From Hippopus hippopus (Eukaryota > Mollusca > Bivalvia > Cardiida > Cardiidae), in the NCBI GenBank assembly GCA_946811185.2, contig OX328107.1, positions 27,487,587-27,551,586 on the forward strand: a DNA stretch of 64,000 bases. Direction: 5' to 3'. The notes below the pieces were generated by a model that worked only from the letters and a program-made list of their open reading frames with translations, ran no database searches and was not told the DNA's origin. The first letter of the stretch is position 1, and every line of letters begins with the position of its first letter. Of the stretch, positions 35,101 through 42,441 are shown one piece after another. The translations under genes were made by a program, and so were the position numbers.

Positions 35101-36900
35101 ATGCTGGTGCAAGTCCGTTATATGTTGTATACTTCGTCTCAAAAAACTGGCAAGTCGTCTTTTTTTTATGGTAACTGAATGGAGCCCTCTACAATAGTAT
35201 ATGTTTATAAAGAGTACAATTAAAAACAAAAAGAATAATTGCGCCTAGGAAAGTGATCACGAGATTTTTCCGGCATACGAGTTTAGAAATCGCATCGTGT
35301 TATTTAATTATCATAGACCATCACCAAAGGTGTGTCACTGTTTTATTTTGTGTGGGTGGGTAGGTGTGTCGCGGCAGTTTCTAATTAATCAGCATAAGAA
35401 GTACACATTTCCCGTCATTGTAATTGATTGTCAAGAAGATCCGATTACCATGAATATCCGCTACCCTAAGGTGACGAGGTGTGTTCTTATGGGTATCAAA
35501 GTGATTGTTATATGATCATACAGACACCGCATAGTTCATTCCTTGATTTTATGATTCATAGTTAAATACATCTGTGTTGGAATTTGCGGTCGTTTAAAAC
35601 TGGAAAATTGTGGATGTACGAAAAAAGACCAGTCTCATTTTTTACCCTGATGTTTTCGGGAATGTTCATGTCATATATATGTCTATGTCCGCGTAATGAA
35701 AGTAATGGCAGGGGCATGCAAAATCTGCTTTGTGCATTGATGGGTTAATTAGCTGCTTTAGGTGATTTTAAGTAAATCACATATGCAGGGGCCAAGGGTT
35801 TAATCCTGCACCAACAACCCCGTGTAGACCTGAAAAATACCACTTAGGAAGCATTTTTGTAACCCGAGAAAATACAGGATATTAGCTCTTTTTACTTTCA
35901 ACAGTTAGTTAGAATTAACTGATTTCCCTGATATAAAAGTATCAAAAACTAACTTTATTCAATTTCTTGGTATCGAAGGTAAGTTCCCACCTTTGACCGT
36001 TTTCCTATAATGCTGCCTTTGTTAAGAGTGGAATACCCAAATGAACTGCCCTGTAGCATGCCCGAGAAACTACGATAACTGCCGATTAACGTTACCGCCA
36101 TGTTTTGATTTCAATAGAAGTAGGTCAACGGCTATTTGAGTTACGGATTTACGAGAAGGTAAGAGTTACTCTTTTACCTACCTGGGTATTTTTGTGAAGA
36201 TCAATCATTTATCTAGTGATTCGTGCCCATATTATTGGCAGTGAACTAAAACATTGCCATAGAAAGCCGTTTAAAGACATGCGGGTATTAACAAATTTCA
36301 TTCCAGATACAAAATATGAAGGGCAGCGATGAAGGGGAGTGTAGAAAACATCAAAAAATAACATTGGAGCTCCCCTTTGGATTGAAGGTAGTAAATACCC
36401 AATTTTCCATCTCAAGAAACCAAGTAGATCTAGTCAAAACATTCATTCAGCTTCTCCAGGCAAGCTAGTTTTGATGGACACCATGGATCAGGAGATCCGT
36501 CAAAAGATGATCTGACATAAACCGCTACACGTTTGACACTTCCTGGCAATTGTTAACATTGTGTTCGGCATTGATTTCCGCGTACCGAACAACAGATGTT
36601 CCAAGAATTACTTGAAATACATAAGTACATCCGCAAATGCAATGTAGTCAACTTAAAACAACTGCCCGTATAACTTTGCTGCATCAACTGAGACTTGTTG
36701 CATTTTGACAGATCACCTAAATCACATGACAGTTCTCTAAAACTGAGAGTGCCATTTGCCGACAATTCGCATGGAGAATTCGGTACAATTGAAACATCTC
36801 TATGATACAGCTGCTTAAGTGCCTGCTCACTATAGCAATATGATTCGATATGTATCAATAAAACGAAACAACAATTATTGTTTTTTTAAGAAATTACCAT
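17022..36900 (-). CDS. VPS26: VPS26 retromer subunit, complete gene (9 exon positions, one duplicated)
   Basis: Joined coding parts are 36898-36900, 32917-33060, 32339-32414, 30417-30573, 29524-29688, then either 28303-28409 or 22948-23054, then 20505-20573, 19235-19377 and 17022-17162. All borders are GT-AG and all phases agree. The protein is 334 residues, close to animal VPS26A and VPS26B (about 327-336). Diagnostic stretches include AEIKTEDGKKERHYLYYDGE, KMEVGIEDCLHIEFEYNKSK, KYEIMDGAPVRGESIPIRLF and PTMRDINKKFSVRYYLNLVL. Known: VPS26 has two arrestin-like beta-sandwich domains, binds VPS35 and sorting nexins, and helps retromer recycle receptors from endosomes. The Val and Phe recalled as lining the SNX3-cargo pocket (human 168 and 287) are kept here at 166 and 285. 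Odd features are the two exon-6 copies and the doubled exon-7 acceptor. The long introns are mostly transposons. Confidence 0.96.
17419..18352. mobile_element. hAT-like non-autonomous element carrying a zinc-finger gene start
   Basis: Perfect 15-bp terminal inverted repeats, CAGGGTTCAATCTAG, sit at both ends. The 6-bp direct repeat TATTTG flanks it immediately (17413-17418 and 18353-18358). The left part is GC-rich (GCGCC/GGCGC repeats), unlike the surrounding intron. It lies in VPS26 intron 8. The CAGGG ends suggest the hAT superfamily, but a 6-bp target duplication is shorter than the usual 8. There is no transposase, so it must have moved in trans. Confidence 0.75.
17828..18094 (+). pseudogene. 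truncated N-terminus of a hAT-derived zinc-finger protein
   Basis: An 88-residue frame inside the hAT-like element. It starts MKRIGDFFSGGNSAK, then has a K/Q/A-rich linker, then KKFQTEWLQKPQFHWLRYDD. The KFQ-x-x-WL...FxWLxYD pattern is that found just before the Cys-rich TTF-type finger of hAT-derived proteins such as ZNF862 or C17orf113 relatives (family knowledge, recalled). Here the sequence leaves the family after YDDAKKL and no Cys pair follows, so the finger is missing. It is probably a captured or decayed first exon with no known activity. Confidence 0.55.
18394..18920. repeat. family A inside family A, plus a third adjoining copy
   Basis: The full inner copy 18499-18728 (TTAA at both ends, 230 bp) interrupts an older copy (18394-18498 plus 18729-18794) at the TTTAA of that copy's right arm. 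The older copy ends GGTAAAGAATTAA, and another worn A copy starts on that TTAA (18791-18920). Confidence 0.8.
19235..19377 (-). CDS. VPS26: VPS26 exon 8
   Basis: The acceptor is TTTATTTCAG before GGGAGTCC, and the donor is AAGCAACAG before gttaca. It is 143 nt and codes GESIPIRLFLSGYELTPTMR then DINKKFSVRYYLNLVLVDEE and RRYFKQQ, the most conserved part of the C-terminal arrestin domain. Confidence 0.96.
19770..20332. repeat. family B copy broken by family A copies
   Basis: A full A copy at 19998-20226 (TTAACCCTTTGCCACAC to GGTAAAGAGTTAA, 229 bp) splits a reversed B copy. The B part reads CCAGTCTTTTGTTAGACTTAA on the left and resumes as TTAATAGAATTTATG...GAGC/ATGGCTCA on the right to 20332. 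A worn A copy (19770-19985) abuts on the left. Confidence 0.75.
20505..20573 (-). CDS. VPS26: VPS26 exon 7 (main form)
   Basis: The acceptor is CTTTTAATTTTAG before GTCCAAATAC, and the donor is GTCCGAG before gtaaga. It is 69 nt and codes GPNTFNENETIAKYEIMDGA PVR. A second acceptor 39 nt upstream, at 20613/20612, would extend the exon to 20612 in frame (see findings). Confidence 0.93.
20915..22025. repeat. family A copies in VPS26 intron between exons 6B and 7
   Basis: Worn copies at about 20935-21070, 21410-21705 and 21795-22025; the last ends TGTAAAGGGTTAA. A D-type palindrome is at 22075-22130. The stretch 21075-21400 shows nothing recognisable. Confidence 0.6.
22290..22790. repeat. family B copy split by a full family A copy
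   Basis: The B start GGGCCATGCTC (about 22305) runs to GATGCATCTTG and TTAA, then A at 22343-22571 (229 bp, core GGGAAAAGGAGAAAATGC), then B resumes as TTAATGCATTATACCAAGC through CGGCCTGCGCTGACTGCAC to about 22790. Confidence 0.8.
22948..23054 (-). CDS. VPS26: VPS26 exon 6B (mutually exclusive, proximal to exon 7)
   Basis: 107 nt, acceptor TCTCCTCAAACAG before GTATCACTTAAAAG with a strong pyrimidine tract, donor GGAACAG before gtattg. It codes KYHLKDAIVGKIYFLLVRIK then IKHMEIQIIKRESTGTG. Phases (in 2, out 1) equal those of exon 6A, and 27 of 36 residues are identical. The second half resembles vertebrate VPS26B as I recall it (KHMEI-x-IIKRE-x-TGTG). Confidence 0.93.
23130..23340. repeat. 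two family A fragments
   Basis: Left arm CCCTCTATCAAACAAATCC with core AATAATGGTAACCAGCATTT (23130-23250), then a right-arm piece starting TTAACTCTTTACCACAC at 23263. Confidence 0.55.
23350..24108. repeat. hairpin-bearing repeat with a perfect 32-bp stem
   Basis: The stem arms 23378-23409 and 23466-23497 are exact inverse complements (begin TTGGTGTCTTGGATGGG), with a 56-nt loop. A third, degraded arm is near 23620-23640 (CCAATCCAAGACACCAAC). TTTATCCTGTCAC at 23510 and GACAGGATAAAC at 24095 may be its ends. It has a CRE-like TGACGTCA at 23815. Confidence 0.6.
24110..24711. repeat. family B copy split by a full family A copy, with an A fragment to its left
   Basis: An A half is at 24110-24197. 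The B copy starts near 24232 and runs to GATGCTTTAA, where A at 24457-24685 (229 bp) sits between two TTAA. B resumes as TTAAACTC...CACAGAGCATGATCA to 24711. Confidence 0.8.
24712..25475. repeat. family A, family B and D-type copies
   Basis: A fragments lie at 24712-24785 and 24770-25005. An internally deleted B is at 25053-25236 (GAGCCATGCTCTGGC to GAGCATGGCTCA). A D-type centre is at 25390-25460. Nothing was recognised at 25476-25668, which ends in an A-run. Confidence 0.6.
25687..27447. repeat. bivalve-type element of ~145-bp tandem units with RevDR2-like sites
   Basis: It begins ACAAGAGGGCCATGATGGCC. The 11-bp GCTCACCTGAG (25714-25724) is matched by its exact inverse CTCAGGTGAGC at 27426-27436. 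Between them are about ten units, period 139-151 and mostly 145 bp, each with CAAACATTCTGACCAA, GTGGCCTCTAGAGCGTACAC and TGACCTAGTGACCTAG. The left unit is shorter and the right end is unique (GACGACGGACGACGCATGAC). The minus-strand frames of 69-119 residues here are shadows of the repeat. It lies between the two alternative exons 6A and 6B of VPS26. Confidence 0.85.
27835..27975. repeat. short dispersed-repeat fragment
   Basis: TACCCCCGCCAGCGCTTTGAC is followed by CAGACGGACACACGGACAGAC and TATACCCCCGAAAACATTC...GCGAGGGTATAATAAAGC, where ATACCCCCG and CGAGGGTAT are near-inverses. It resembles bivalve repeats I have seen, but I cannot name it. The other bases of 27448-28302 show no gene. Confidence 0.4.
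28141..28183 (+). other. G-rich tract, possible G-quadruplex
   Basis: Runs of 4, 6, 7 and 4 G separated by short loops lie in an otherwise AT-rich VPS26 intron, 120 nt downstream of the exon 6A donor in transcript order (so C-rich in the RNA). Confidence 0.5.
28303..28409 (-). CDS. VPS26: VPS26 exon 6A (mutually exclusive, proximal to exon 5)
   Basis: 107 nt, acceptor TTTATTCTGCTACCAAG before ATACCATTTG (a weaker AAG acceptor than that of 6B), donor GGCGCAG before gtattt. It codes KYHLKDVIVGKIYFLLVRIK then IRYMELAIVRREITGAG. The second half resembles vertebrate VPS26A as I recall it (HMEL...EITG). It ends the first arrestin domain and leads into the second. Confidence 0.93.
28701..28964. repeat. 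family B copy
   Basis: GATTCATGCTCTGTG to GGGCATGGCTCA, centre GGTCAGCCTGCACAGTC...GGCTGACC. It sits in VPS26 intron 5. Confidence 0.7.
29524..29688 (-). CDS. VPS26: VPS26 exon 5
   Basis: 165 nt, acceptor CCACTTTCAG before GTATTTTTTG, donor AAATCGAA before gtaagt. It codes RYFLRVTIVKRLSDYVKEQD, then IVVHTLSQYPEMNSSIKMEV and GIEDCLHIEFEYNKS, a hallmark stretch of the first arrestin domain. Confidence 0.96.
30417..30573 (-). CDS. VPS26: VPS26 exon 4
   Basis: 157 nt, acceptor CCTTTGTTACAG before AGTTATAC, donor AGATTGAG before gtaaga. It codes ELYYDRGNHHEFTSLVKELA, then RPGELTQNTSYNFEFLQVEK and PYESYTGANVRL. A family A copy starts only 26 nt upstream of its acceptor. Confidence 0.96.
30599..30827. 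repeat. family A, full copy in VPS26 intron 3
   Basis: TTAACCCTTTACCAAAC to GTAAATGGTTAA, 229 bp, core GGGAAAGGAGAAAATGC with near-perfect palindrome. Confidence 0.85.
30877..31082. repeat. family D, full copy
   Basis: TTAACCCTTGACCTGCTAAAT to CAGCCTAAGGTTTAA, with the GTGTAGATC...GATCTACAC palindrome inside. Like family A it has TTAA ends. Confidence 0.7.
31083..32338. other. rest of VPS26 intron 3
   Basis: Mostly unique. A plus-strand frame of 89 residues (31209-31478, MDRKCNFGHGSYPLIQSRIP...) has no family I recognise and lacks any supporting signal. A worn A fragment lies at 31960-32050. Confidence 0.4.
32339..32414 (-). CDS. VPS26: VPS26 exon 3
   Basis: 76 nt, acceptor CAATACCACAG before GTAAATGTG, donor CAGATTG before gtgaga. 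It codes VNVQLKKAGSKMEHQGIKIE FIGQI, the typical K-x-x-G-x-x-x-EHQGI-x-IEF strand of the family. Confidence 0.96.
32917..33060 (-). CDS. VPS26: VPS26 exon 2
   Basis: 144 nt (48 codons), acceptor ATTACACTTTCAG before AGTTTCTTTG, donor TCAGGAAAG before gtaata. It codes SFFGFGQSAEVDVVLDGQET, then RKTAEIKTEDGKKERHYLYY and DGETVSGK. Phase 0 on both sides, so it accepts either the ATG of exon 1 or the in-frame segment at 33545-33652. Confidence 0.96.
33545..33652 (-). CDS. candidate alternative VPS26 N-terminal exon (36 residues)
   Basis: ATG at 33652 opens MPVKSYSFQILVMKVCCEGL RRQITKIASEQAFRLK, then the good donor CTGAAG/gtaggt in phase 0 with exon 2, 484 nt away. If used it would replace the single Met with 36 basic residues. 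An AG (CATAGAG) just upstream would also let exon 1 splice in frame, but its tract is weak; a stronger one (TTTATTGGCAG) would give ATG-TAA. It could equally be chance. No family match is known to me. Confidence 0.3.
33993..34192. repeat. family E copy in VPS26 intron 1
   Basis: TTAACCATTTCGGCGCCAC to TTTGGCGCTGAAAGAGTTA, with the centre GATCAAGATCAGACTGCACA. Other copies: 38393-38485 (part), 42225-42441, 58340-58562. GGCGCC near one end and GGCGCTGAAA near the other are the distinguishing ends. Confidence 0.6.
34969..35204 (-). CDS. possible last exon of a small unknown membrane protein in VPS26 intron 1
   Basis: After an acceptor-like ACTATTGTAG, a frame reads GLHSVTIKKRRLASFLRRSI, then QHITDLHQHNLVRNHCSDDS and MEFLLLHYFLCGVFAIRMLE, ending in ATYDSLKGI and a stop. 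It has a basic start and one likely membrane segment near the C terminus. It would need two bases from an upstream exon. I do not recognise it. It is on the same strand as VPS26. A chance open frame cannot be excluded. Confidence 0.22.
35955..36101 (-). CDS. small ORF starting in a YY1-type ATGGCGG context
   Basis: The sequence AAAACATGGCGGTAACG starts a 48-residue frame, MAVTLIGSYRSFSGMLQGSS then FGYSTLNKGSIIGKRSKVGT, ending YLRYQEIE. The ATG overlaps a YY1-like motif of the kind found at animal start sites. A weak donor (AAACG/gtcaaa) would join in phase to the frame at 35204. Short and unproven. Confidence 0.2.
   Translation of the reverse strand: MAVTLIGSYRSFSGMLQGSSFGYSTLNKGSIIGKRSKVGTYLRYQEIE
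36898..36900 (-). CDS. VPS26: VPS26 exon 1, start codon only
   Basis: GAAAGAAAATG is followed at once by gtaatt. The exon gives just the Met, and exon 2 continues as SFFGFGQSAE, matching the invertebrate family start. The inferred 5' UTR, about 36901-36980, has no other ATG. The choice rests on phase, donor and the adjacent promoter motifs. Confidence 0.7.
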
Positions 36901-36940
36901 TTTCTTTCAATTGATCCCTCCTACTTGGGATGTTCAATTA

Positions 36941-36980
36941 CAATATGGCGTCCGAAATCTCGTTTCAAAATATCGCGAGA
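36941..36980. promoter_or_regulatory. VPS26 core promoter (YY1-type and TCTCGCGA motifs)
   Basis: CAATATGGCGTC (36941-36952, plus strand) matches the YY1 site of housekeeping start regions, and TCTCGCGATA (minus strand, 36971-36980) matches the TCTCGCGAGA promoter element. Both lie 40-80 nt upstream of the start codon. There is no TATA box in place. This is the pattern expected of a broadly expressed gene such as a retromer subunit. Confidence 0.6.
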
Positions 36981-37342
36981 TAATATTTATTATTCAGATT
37001 TCGTAGATTTTGAGTAAAAATATTCATAGCTACGGCTTTATGCATTAAAGCGTTTAACTGCAAAAACTAAGTCAACATGGTTTTGATTTTACATCAATTC
37101 ATTGACATTATCCAGAAACCGTATCTAGAATATGGGTTAGTTCCCCTGAATTTCAATCAAAGTACAAGAGTCACAACACGGATCTGTAAAATTCATTCAC
37201 ACTATGATTAATTTTCCAGGAATGTTGGTTCTTCACAACTTTCGAAGTTAATTTTTCGCTTCTTCTAGTCCATAGTTCTTTTTGACACCGCCCTCTGTCC
37301 TTCTCTCCCTCCCTACCTTCTTATCTGCTCCCGCTCCCTGCT

Positions 37343-37343
<1 letters not shown>

Positions 37344-37374
<31 letters not shown>

Positions 37375-37380
37375 TTGTTC
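37344..37380 (+). repeat. (TTTC)n microsatellite in a pyrimidine-rich stretch
   Basis: Eight or so TTTC units, in a C/T-rich region from 37265 that continues into GTCCGTC repeats to 37410. The remainder of 37000-37850 is unique; a 44-residue frame at 37078 (MVLILHQFIDIIQKPYLEYG...) is not supported by anything else. Confidence 0.8.
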
Positions 37381-37844
37381 GTCCGTCTGTTCATTCGTCC
37401 GTCCGTGCGCTTGTTCATTTACTCTTCATATATAGGAATCGCCGGAAAGTATTGTAAGACAAGGGCGTAGTGCCCATTACGCACCATACGCGTAGCACGT
37501 GCGTTTCCAAAATCTTACGAATAGATCGAAGTTTCAGTACGTTGTGTTTTTCAAATGACATTTTTTGAACTTATTCTCATGAAATTGCTTCAAAAACAAA
37601 TCTGATCAGATTTGTTATTTCTCATGTTTCGTAAATACAGCGCTACAACTGATTGCGTTCCCGACAGTCCGTTTACAAGTGTCTGTTCGTGAATTGCACT
37701 GACGTCACTAACGATTCCGGAGCTCGTGCACACCTTTGGCCTGCGTAGTACTTAAAATTTCCTGGCTACGCCCCTTATAAGAGATTTGAATAATACTACG
37801 CGCCATGTAATGCAATCAATCTTCCAGCCATTTACCGATTTGTA

Positions 37845-38085
37845 TGGCTGGTTTTAACTAAAAGTTTTAGACTTGTCCATAATGAAAGCTGTTGCAGACG
37901 ACAAATAAGTGCAATTCAAATGGTGAAACTCGTCTGCGAAAGGATAGTAAACACTGTTGGGAAAAGGAGAAAATACTGCTTACCAGCATTTTTTAATTCT
38001 TTCATTTTTTCTGCAATATTTTCAATAGCCTTTAGAACTGTCAGGGACCTTAAAACTCGGGATAGTGTGGAAAAGTTTGAAACAG
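37845..38085. repeat. family A copy, worn
   Basis: Left arm TTTTAGACTTGTCCATAATGAAAG, core GGGAAAAGGAGAAAATACTG, right arm GGGATAGTGTGGAAAAG; TTAA ends lost. Confidence 0.65.
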
Positions 38086-38500
38086 CATACATGGTCAGTG
38101 AACTAAGCATGATTGTCAGTATAGCGCGATTTTCTCCAGTCAGTGTCTTGTGAACACGTTCAAAATCGATTCAAAAGTTCAGAGGAAATCTAATACTTAG
38201 CGTAGTTAGTTCTTCTCAAGCAGTTTAGACTCAAGATGAGACAGCCCAACATGTATCTTAGTCTATGTTGTGTGATTATTCATGAGGAATTTTGAACCAA
38301 ATGGCATTGACGTTACGATATTTGAGTCTAGAATGTTCACTTGACTTTTTTTTTTGCATTCAAAAAGTTATTTAATTTTGATAGTTAGGCGGCTCTATGC
38401 GCGACTTACTGCCCTTTCGCGGTCGATGTAAATTAACATTAGACTGCACTGAACGTGAAGTCTGAACATGGATCTGCTCTATCCTTTACGGTGATTTGAG

Positions 38501-38774
38501 TTGACAGATTAGTAGACAAAACTTGTATGGTTGAATAATGTTGACAGTACATGAGTAAACTTTTAATGAGAAGCACTCTTGAAAAAAGGGGGGATATCTT
38601 AAGTCTGAGTAATGCATCTTACCAAACAAGTTTTCGCAGCAGATGGATCCATTTTCCCATAAACCGACTGAATCATGAGGTAGCATGGCTTTTTAACACT
38701 TTCTTTAAACAATTTTCACCAAGAGCAAAAAACTTCAACTCGGGTCAGCTTGCGATTGTGCAGTGTGACAAGAG

Positions 38775-38776
<2 letters not shown>
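38501..38776. other. degenerate family B-like DNA
   Basis: Traces of B (AATGCATCTTACCAAACAAG, GACTGAATCATGAGGTAG, CGGGTCAGCTTGCG) suggest an old copy at about 38575-38765. No gene seen. Confidence 0.4.

Positions 38777-38862
<86 letters not shown>
38777..38862 (+). repeat. (CA)n(GA)n compound microsatellite
   Basis: About 13 CA units pass directly into about 28 GA units. Frames across it on both strands are low-complexity artefacts. Confidence 0.95.
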
Positions 38863-38864
<2 letters not shown>

Positions 38865-38887
38865 ATTAATTGATAAAGAAAAATAAT

Positions 38888-39035
38888 TCAAATGGTTACG
38901 AGCCTGTGGCTCGGGAAGAATATTGTGCGAAGTACTTGGAAAAAGAAACTCCAAGAAAGCATGGATAGGTGCACTGGCCAGCGCGATATAACTGATATGA
39001 TGTTGAAAACATCGTTAAACACCAAACAGTTAAGC
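38888..39035 (+). repeat. SINE 3' part
   Basis: GAAACTCCAAGAAAGCATGG, GGTGCACTGGCC and the tail GATGTTGAAAACATCGTTAAAC match the SINE at 125-460. Confidence 0.6.
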
Positions 39036-39159
39036 AGGCTTCTTCCATTTTTACGTCAGCAATTTCGTGTTTGCCTTTTCTTTTTTGCTCATTATTAAAG
39101 TTCAAAGCTATATAGGTCTAGTGTATCTGACGTCGCATCTAAGTCAGAACATTTTTTTT

Positions 39160-40510
39160 AATCCCCGCCGAAGGCGGAGGGATATAGTTTTAGCGTTGTC
39201 CGTCTGTCCTTCCTTCCGTCCGTCTGTCCATGTGTCCTTCCGGGAGAATATCTCCATTACCATTGGACGGAATTTCGTGAAACTTTATACGTGTTTATAA
39301 TAATCCATTCGCGGATATACTTTTTTTTAATTCGATCCAAAATGGCCGACTGGAAGCTATTGAGTTGCGCGGCCGCGTAAATTTTTGATGTTTTGAGTCT
39401 TATCTCGAGAACTCTACAGAGTTTTTACATGGAACTTGTCACATCTATCAACCACCATTAAGAAATACAGTACAACAAAGTTGAACCAGATTGATTATGC
39501 AACACCACAGTTATATACCCTTCATTTGGAGTTGTTGCTCATAGTTATTTTACAAATTGGCTTTTTTGTCCCGAGCGTTACTTCCAAAGTATAAAAGCTT
39601 TTAACTTCAAACTTCATATGCAGATAGATTACACTGAGGACATGTGCAGTGTTCAAGATTCATAACTCTTTCTTCACCATTTTTGGAGTTATTGTCCTTT
39701 GTAGTTTACCAGATTAGATTTTTGTCTGGGGGATAACTTCCAAAGTATAAAAGCTACTGACTTCAAACTTCACATGCATATAGATCACATTGCGAACAAG
39801 TGCAGTGTAGAAGATCCATAACTTTTTTTTCATCAGTTTTGGAGTTATTGCCCTTTGTTTTTTACAGATTAGATTTTTCTCTGGAGCATAACTTAAAAGT
39901 ATATAACATATTGACTTCAAGCTTCATGTGCAGATAGATCACATTGAGGACTAGTGCAGTGCAAGCAGTACAACAACTTTTAACCAGATTGATCATTCAA
40001 CGCCACAGTTATATCCGTCTGTTTCCATCCAAGATTGCCAAAATTTGACATTTTCTCCGTCTATTTGGACTTTTAGGATACTTTTTTTTTCAGAAATATC
40101 AGCCACCATCATGAAATGCTGCACAGTAAAATTCACTTTGATTATGCATGTGACATGACAGTTGTGTCCCCTTGTTTTTTCTAATTTAATGACATGTCAC
40201 GGAAAAAGTGGGCTTGATGTATATTTCCATTATATACCAATTTTTCTTTAACTACAGGAAAAGATTTTTATGAAACTTCAAAATTATATTGTTTATCATA
40301 AGCCAAAGACAATTATCGTTTGGTTTTTATTTAAAGAAATGCCATGTCATTGACAAAGGGGGCTTAATGTATAATTTCATCATGGACCAATTACAAAAAG
40401 GTCAGATGTACTTGCGAAACACAATACCTCTTATATGTTTCTACCAAAACAGGCCTTTTTCGGTGGGGGATATTATTTCAACGAAATTACTTGTTTTATC
40501 AGTATGAGAT
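39160..40510. repeat. dispersed repeat with ~154-bp tandem units
   Basis: It starts CCCCGCCGAAGGCGGAGGGA and continues with a TCCGTC-rich stretch. The phrase ACTTCCAAAGTATAAAAGCT recurs at about 39581 and 39737 and, altered, at 39889, each followed by ACTTCAAACTTCA-like text and GCAGATAGAT. Similar in design to the element at 25687 but unrelated in sequence. It holds no protein frame. Confidence 0.6.
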
Positions 40511-40589
40511 ACAAGGTAAAAAAGGGAAAACTCAATCATATGACAAATATACTAAAGAAAGGGACAAGAACGAAAGCATAGGCTTATAA

Positions 40590-41400
40590 AGTTCAACGCC
40601 TGACTCGGCCAAACCTCCGTCCGGGAATTCTTGAAAAATCATTGCGACAGGATTCTATGATCGCCGGCCATGCAATGGAATTTGTTGATGTGGGTAAGTA
40701 GCCAGTTAGAAGGAAAGAATGTTGTGCATTGTAATTGTAAATAAACAGCATACATATAGACGCATGGATAGATGCACTGACTGCTATCTCGTGTTTAACA
40801 CTGTAGCTCTCATTCCCGAGTTTTAAGGATCCTGACGGGGATGGCTTTGAAAACACTGTGGGAAACGGAGAAAAATACTGGTAACAAGCATTTTCTCCTT
40901 TTCTCACTGTGTTTTTTTTTTTTTTACGCTTTCAAACAAAATTGCATGATTCAACCCGCATTAAATTTGTTGTCTGCAGAGGCTTTCAATTTGGACAAAT
41001 CTAAAATATTGTCGTCTGGTAAAGAGTTAACAGATACTCAAAGAATGTCGAAATGCACACAAAGGACATTCATGTGTAAATTGTTTATGAGACACGACTC
41101 TTCATCTTTTACTGCTCTCAAAACGCCGTGTGCTGCAGATCGTTGAAGTACCTTCATATGTGACAGATGACTGTAAAATGTCCTTGGGCCAGGCTCTATA
41201 AAAAGGGGTTCAATGCACAAAGTATCGACCCAGGTCAGCCTGCTGGTCTGCATTGCCAAAGACCATTCTACCTCATGAATCAGCCGATTTTTAGACATTT
41301 TGGATTTTTTTGGATCCATATATAGTTACGAGATGATTTTCTTGGTATCATGAATCACAGAAATTCACTGAACCCCCATTTGCCAGAGCATGGCTCATAT
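40590..41400. repeat. SINE fragment, family A copy, family B copy
   Basis: SINE-like 40600-40800 (CATTGCGACAGGATTC, GCATGGATAGATGCACTGAC). Family A is at 40805-41030, ending GGTAAAGAGTTAA. Family B is at about 41187-41397, ending GAGCATGGCTCA. Confidence 0.65.
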
Positions 41401-41581
41401 TCATTTTGGTCAAAAGAAACGGAAGCCATTTAAGTTGCCGACCTAAGTGAACTTTTCCCTGCGAAAATTGTCACTACCTTGTTTGTAATGTGACAATATG
41501 TGTGACATAATTATGTACTCATATAGATCTAGTTCGACCTATTTTCAGTGACTCTTGTCTGTTCATTGTCTGAGATTTTAT
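41401..41581. other. unique spacer
   Basis: AT-rich, nothing recognised. Confidence 0.4.
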
Positions 41582-41583
41582 AT

Positions 41584-41848
41584 ATGGCCTGCAACACGCG
41601 AAAAGGGGCATTCGGACGTTTGCATAAAGTGTCGTCTCAGATCAGGCTGCGCAGTGCGCGCAGGCTAATCCGAAACGACACTTTCCGTTTTTATGTAATT
41701 TTGTGTTTGGCGCAAGTTTAATGAGGAACAAAATCTAATGTAGTCGTAAAGTGCCGTCTCGGATAAGCCTGTGCGGACTGCGCTGGCTGATCCGAGACGA
41801 CACTTTACGCAAATGTCTAAATGCCCCTTTTCGCGTGTTGCAAGCCAT
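41584..41848. repeat. family C, well preserved
   Basis: TATGGCCTGCAACACGCGAA at the left is matched by the inverse at the right (TTCGCGTGTTGCAAGCCATA). Two GC-rich stems inside are each flanked by GAGACGACA / TGTCGTCTC-type bases. Confidence 0.75.
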
Positions 41849-41852
41849 ATAT

Positions 41853-42118
41853 GAGCCATGCTCAGGCAATAGGGGGCTTATTGCATCTCCGTGATACATA
41901 ATACCACGCAAGCCATCACATTGTTATGGATCCATAATAACCACTTTTTGAAACTAACCGCTTAATCATAAGGTAGACTTGTCCTTGGACATACGGAAAA
42001 TTGATCATTAGCGAAAAAATTCGGCTCAGGTCAGCCTGCGCGGATTGCGCAGGCTGACCTGAGTCGATACATTTTTTTCGCAAATGCATTAAGCCACCTT
42101 TTCATAGAGCATGGCTCA
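41853..42118. repeat. family B, full copy
   Basis: GAGCCATGCTCAGGC to GAGCATGGCTCA with the perfect hairpin GGTCAGCCTGCGCGGATTGC... at the centre. It follows family C with only a few bases between. Confidence 0.8.
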
Positions 42119-42224
42119 TATGTAATTAAATGTGTTTAAACGCATGAACATAAACAGGCCCACTCTCTTTTCCGTTCTTTTATTCACCTGATCTTTTTTT
42201 TTAATCTTTGATACTTTCCAAACC

Positions 42225-42441
42225 TCACCATTTTAGCGCCATAAACGAGCACAGGGGCTTTCAACTGACGACACAGATCCAAATTCAGGCTGCACGGAAC
42301 ATGCAGGCTGATCTTGAACCTATACTATCCACTCGTTTAGGCAAGCCCACAAGATAAAACTTTTTCTAAGTTTCAGTGGATTATATTTTCTGATTTCAAA
42401 AGAAGTCGAGTTTATTTTTTGCGCTATAGGCTAAAAGAGTT
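42225..42441. repeat. family E copy
   Basis: TTTTAGCGCCATAAACGAGC to TGCGCTATAGGCTAAAAGAG; centre ACACAGATCCAAATTCAGGC. From here to 43205 no feature was recognised except an (AAT)n tract at 43015-43030. Confidence 0.6.
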
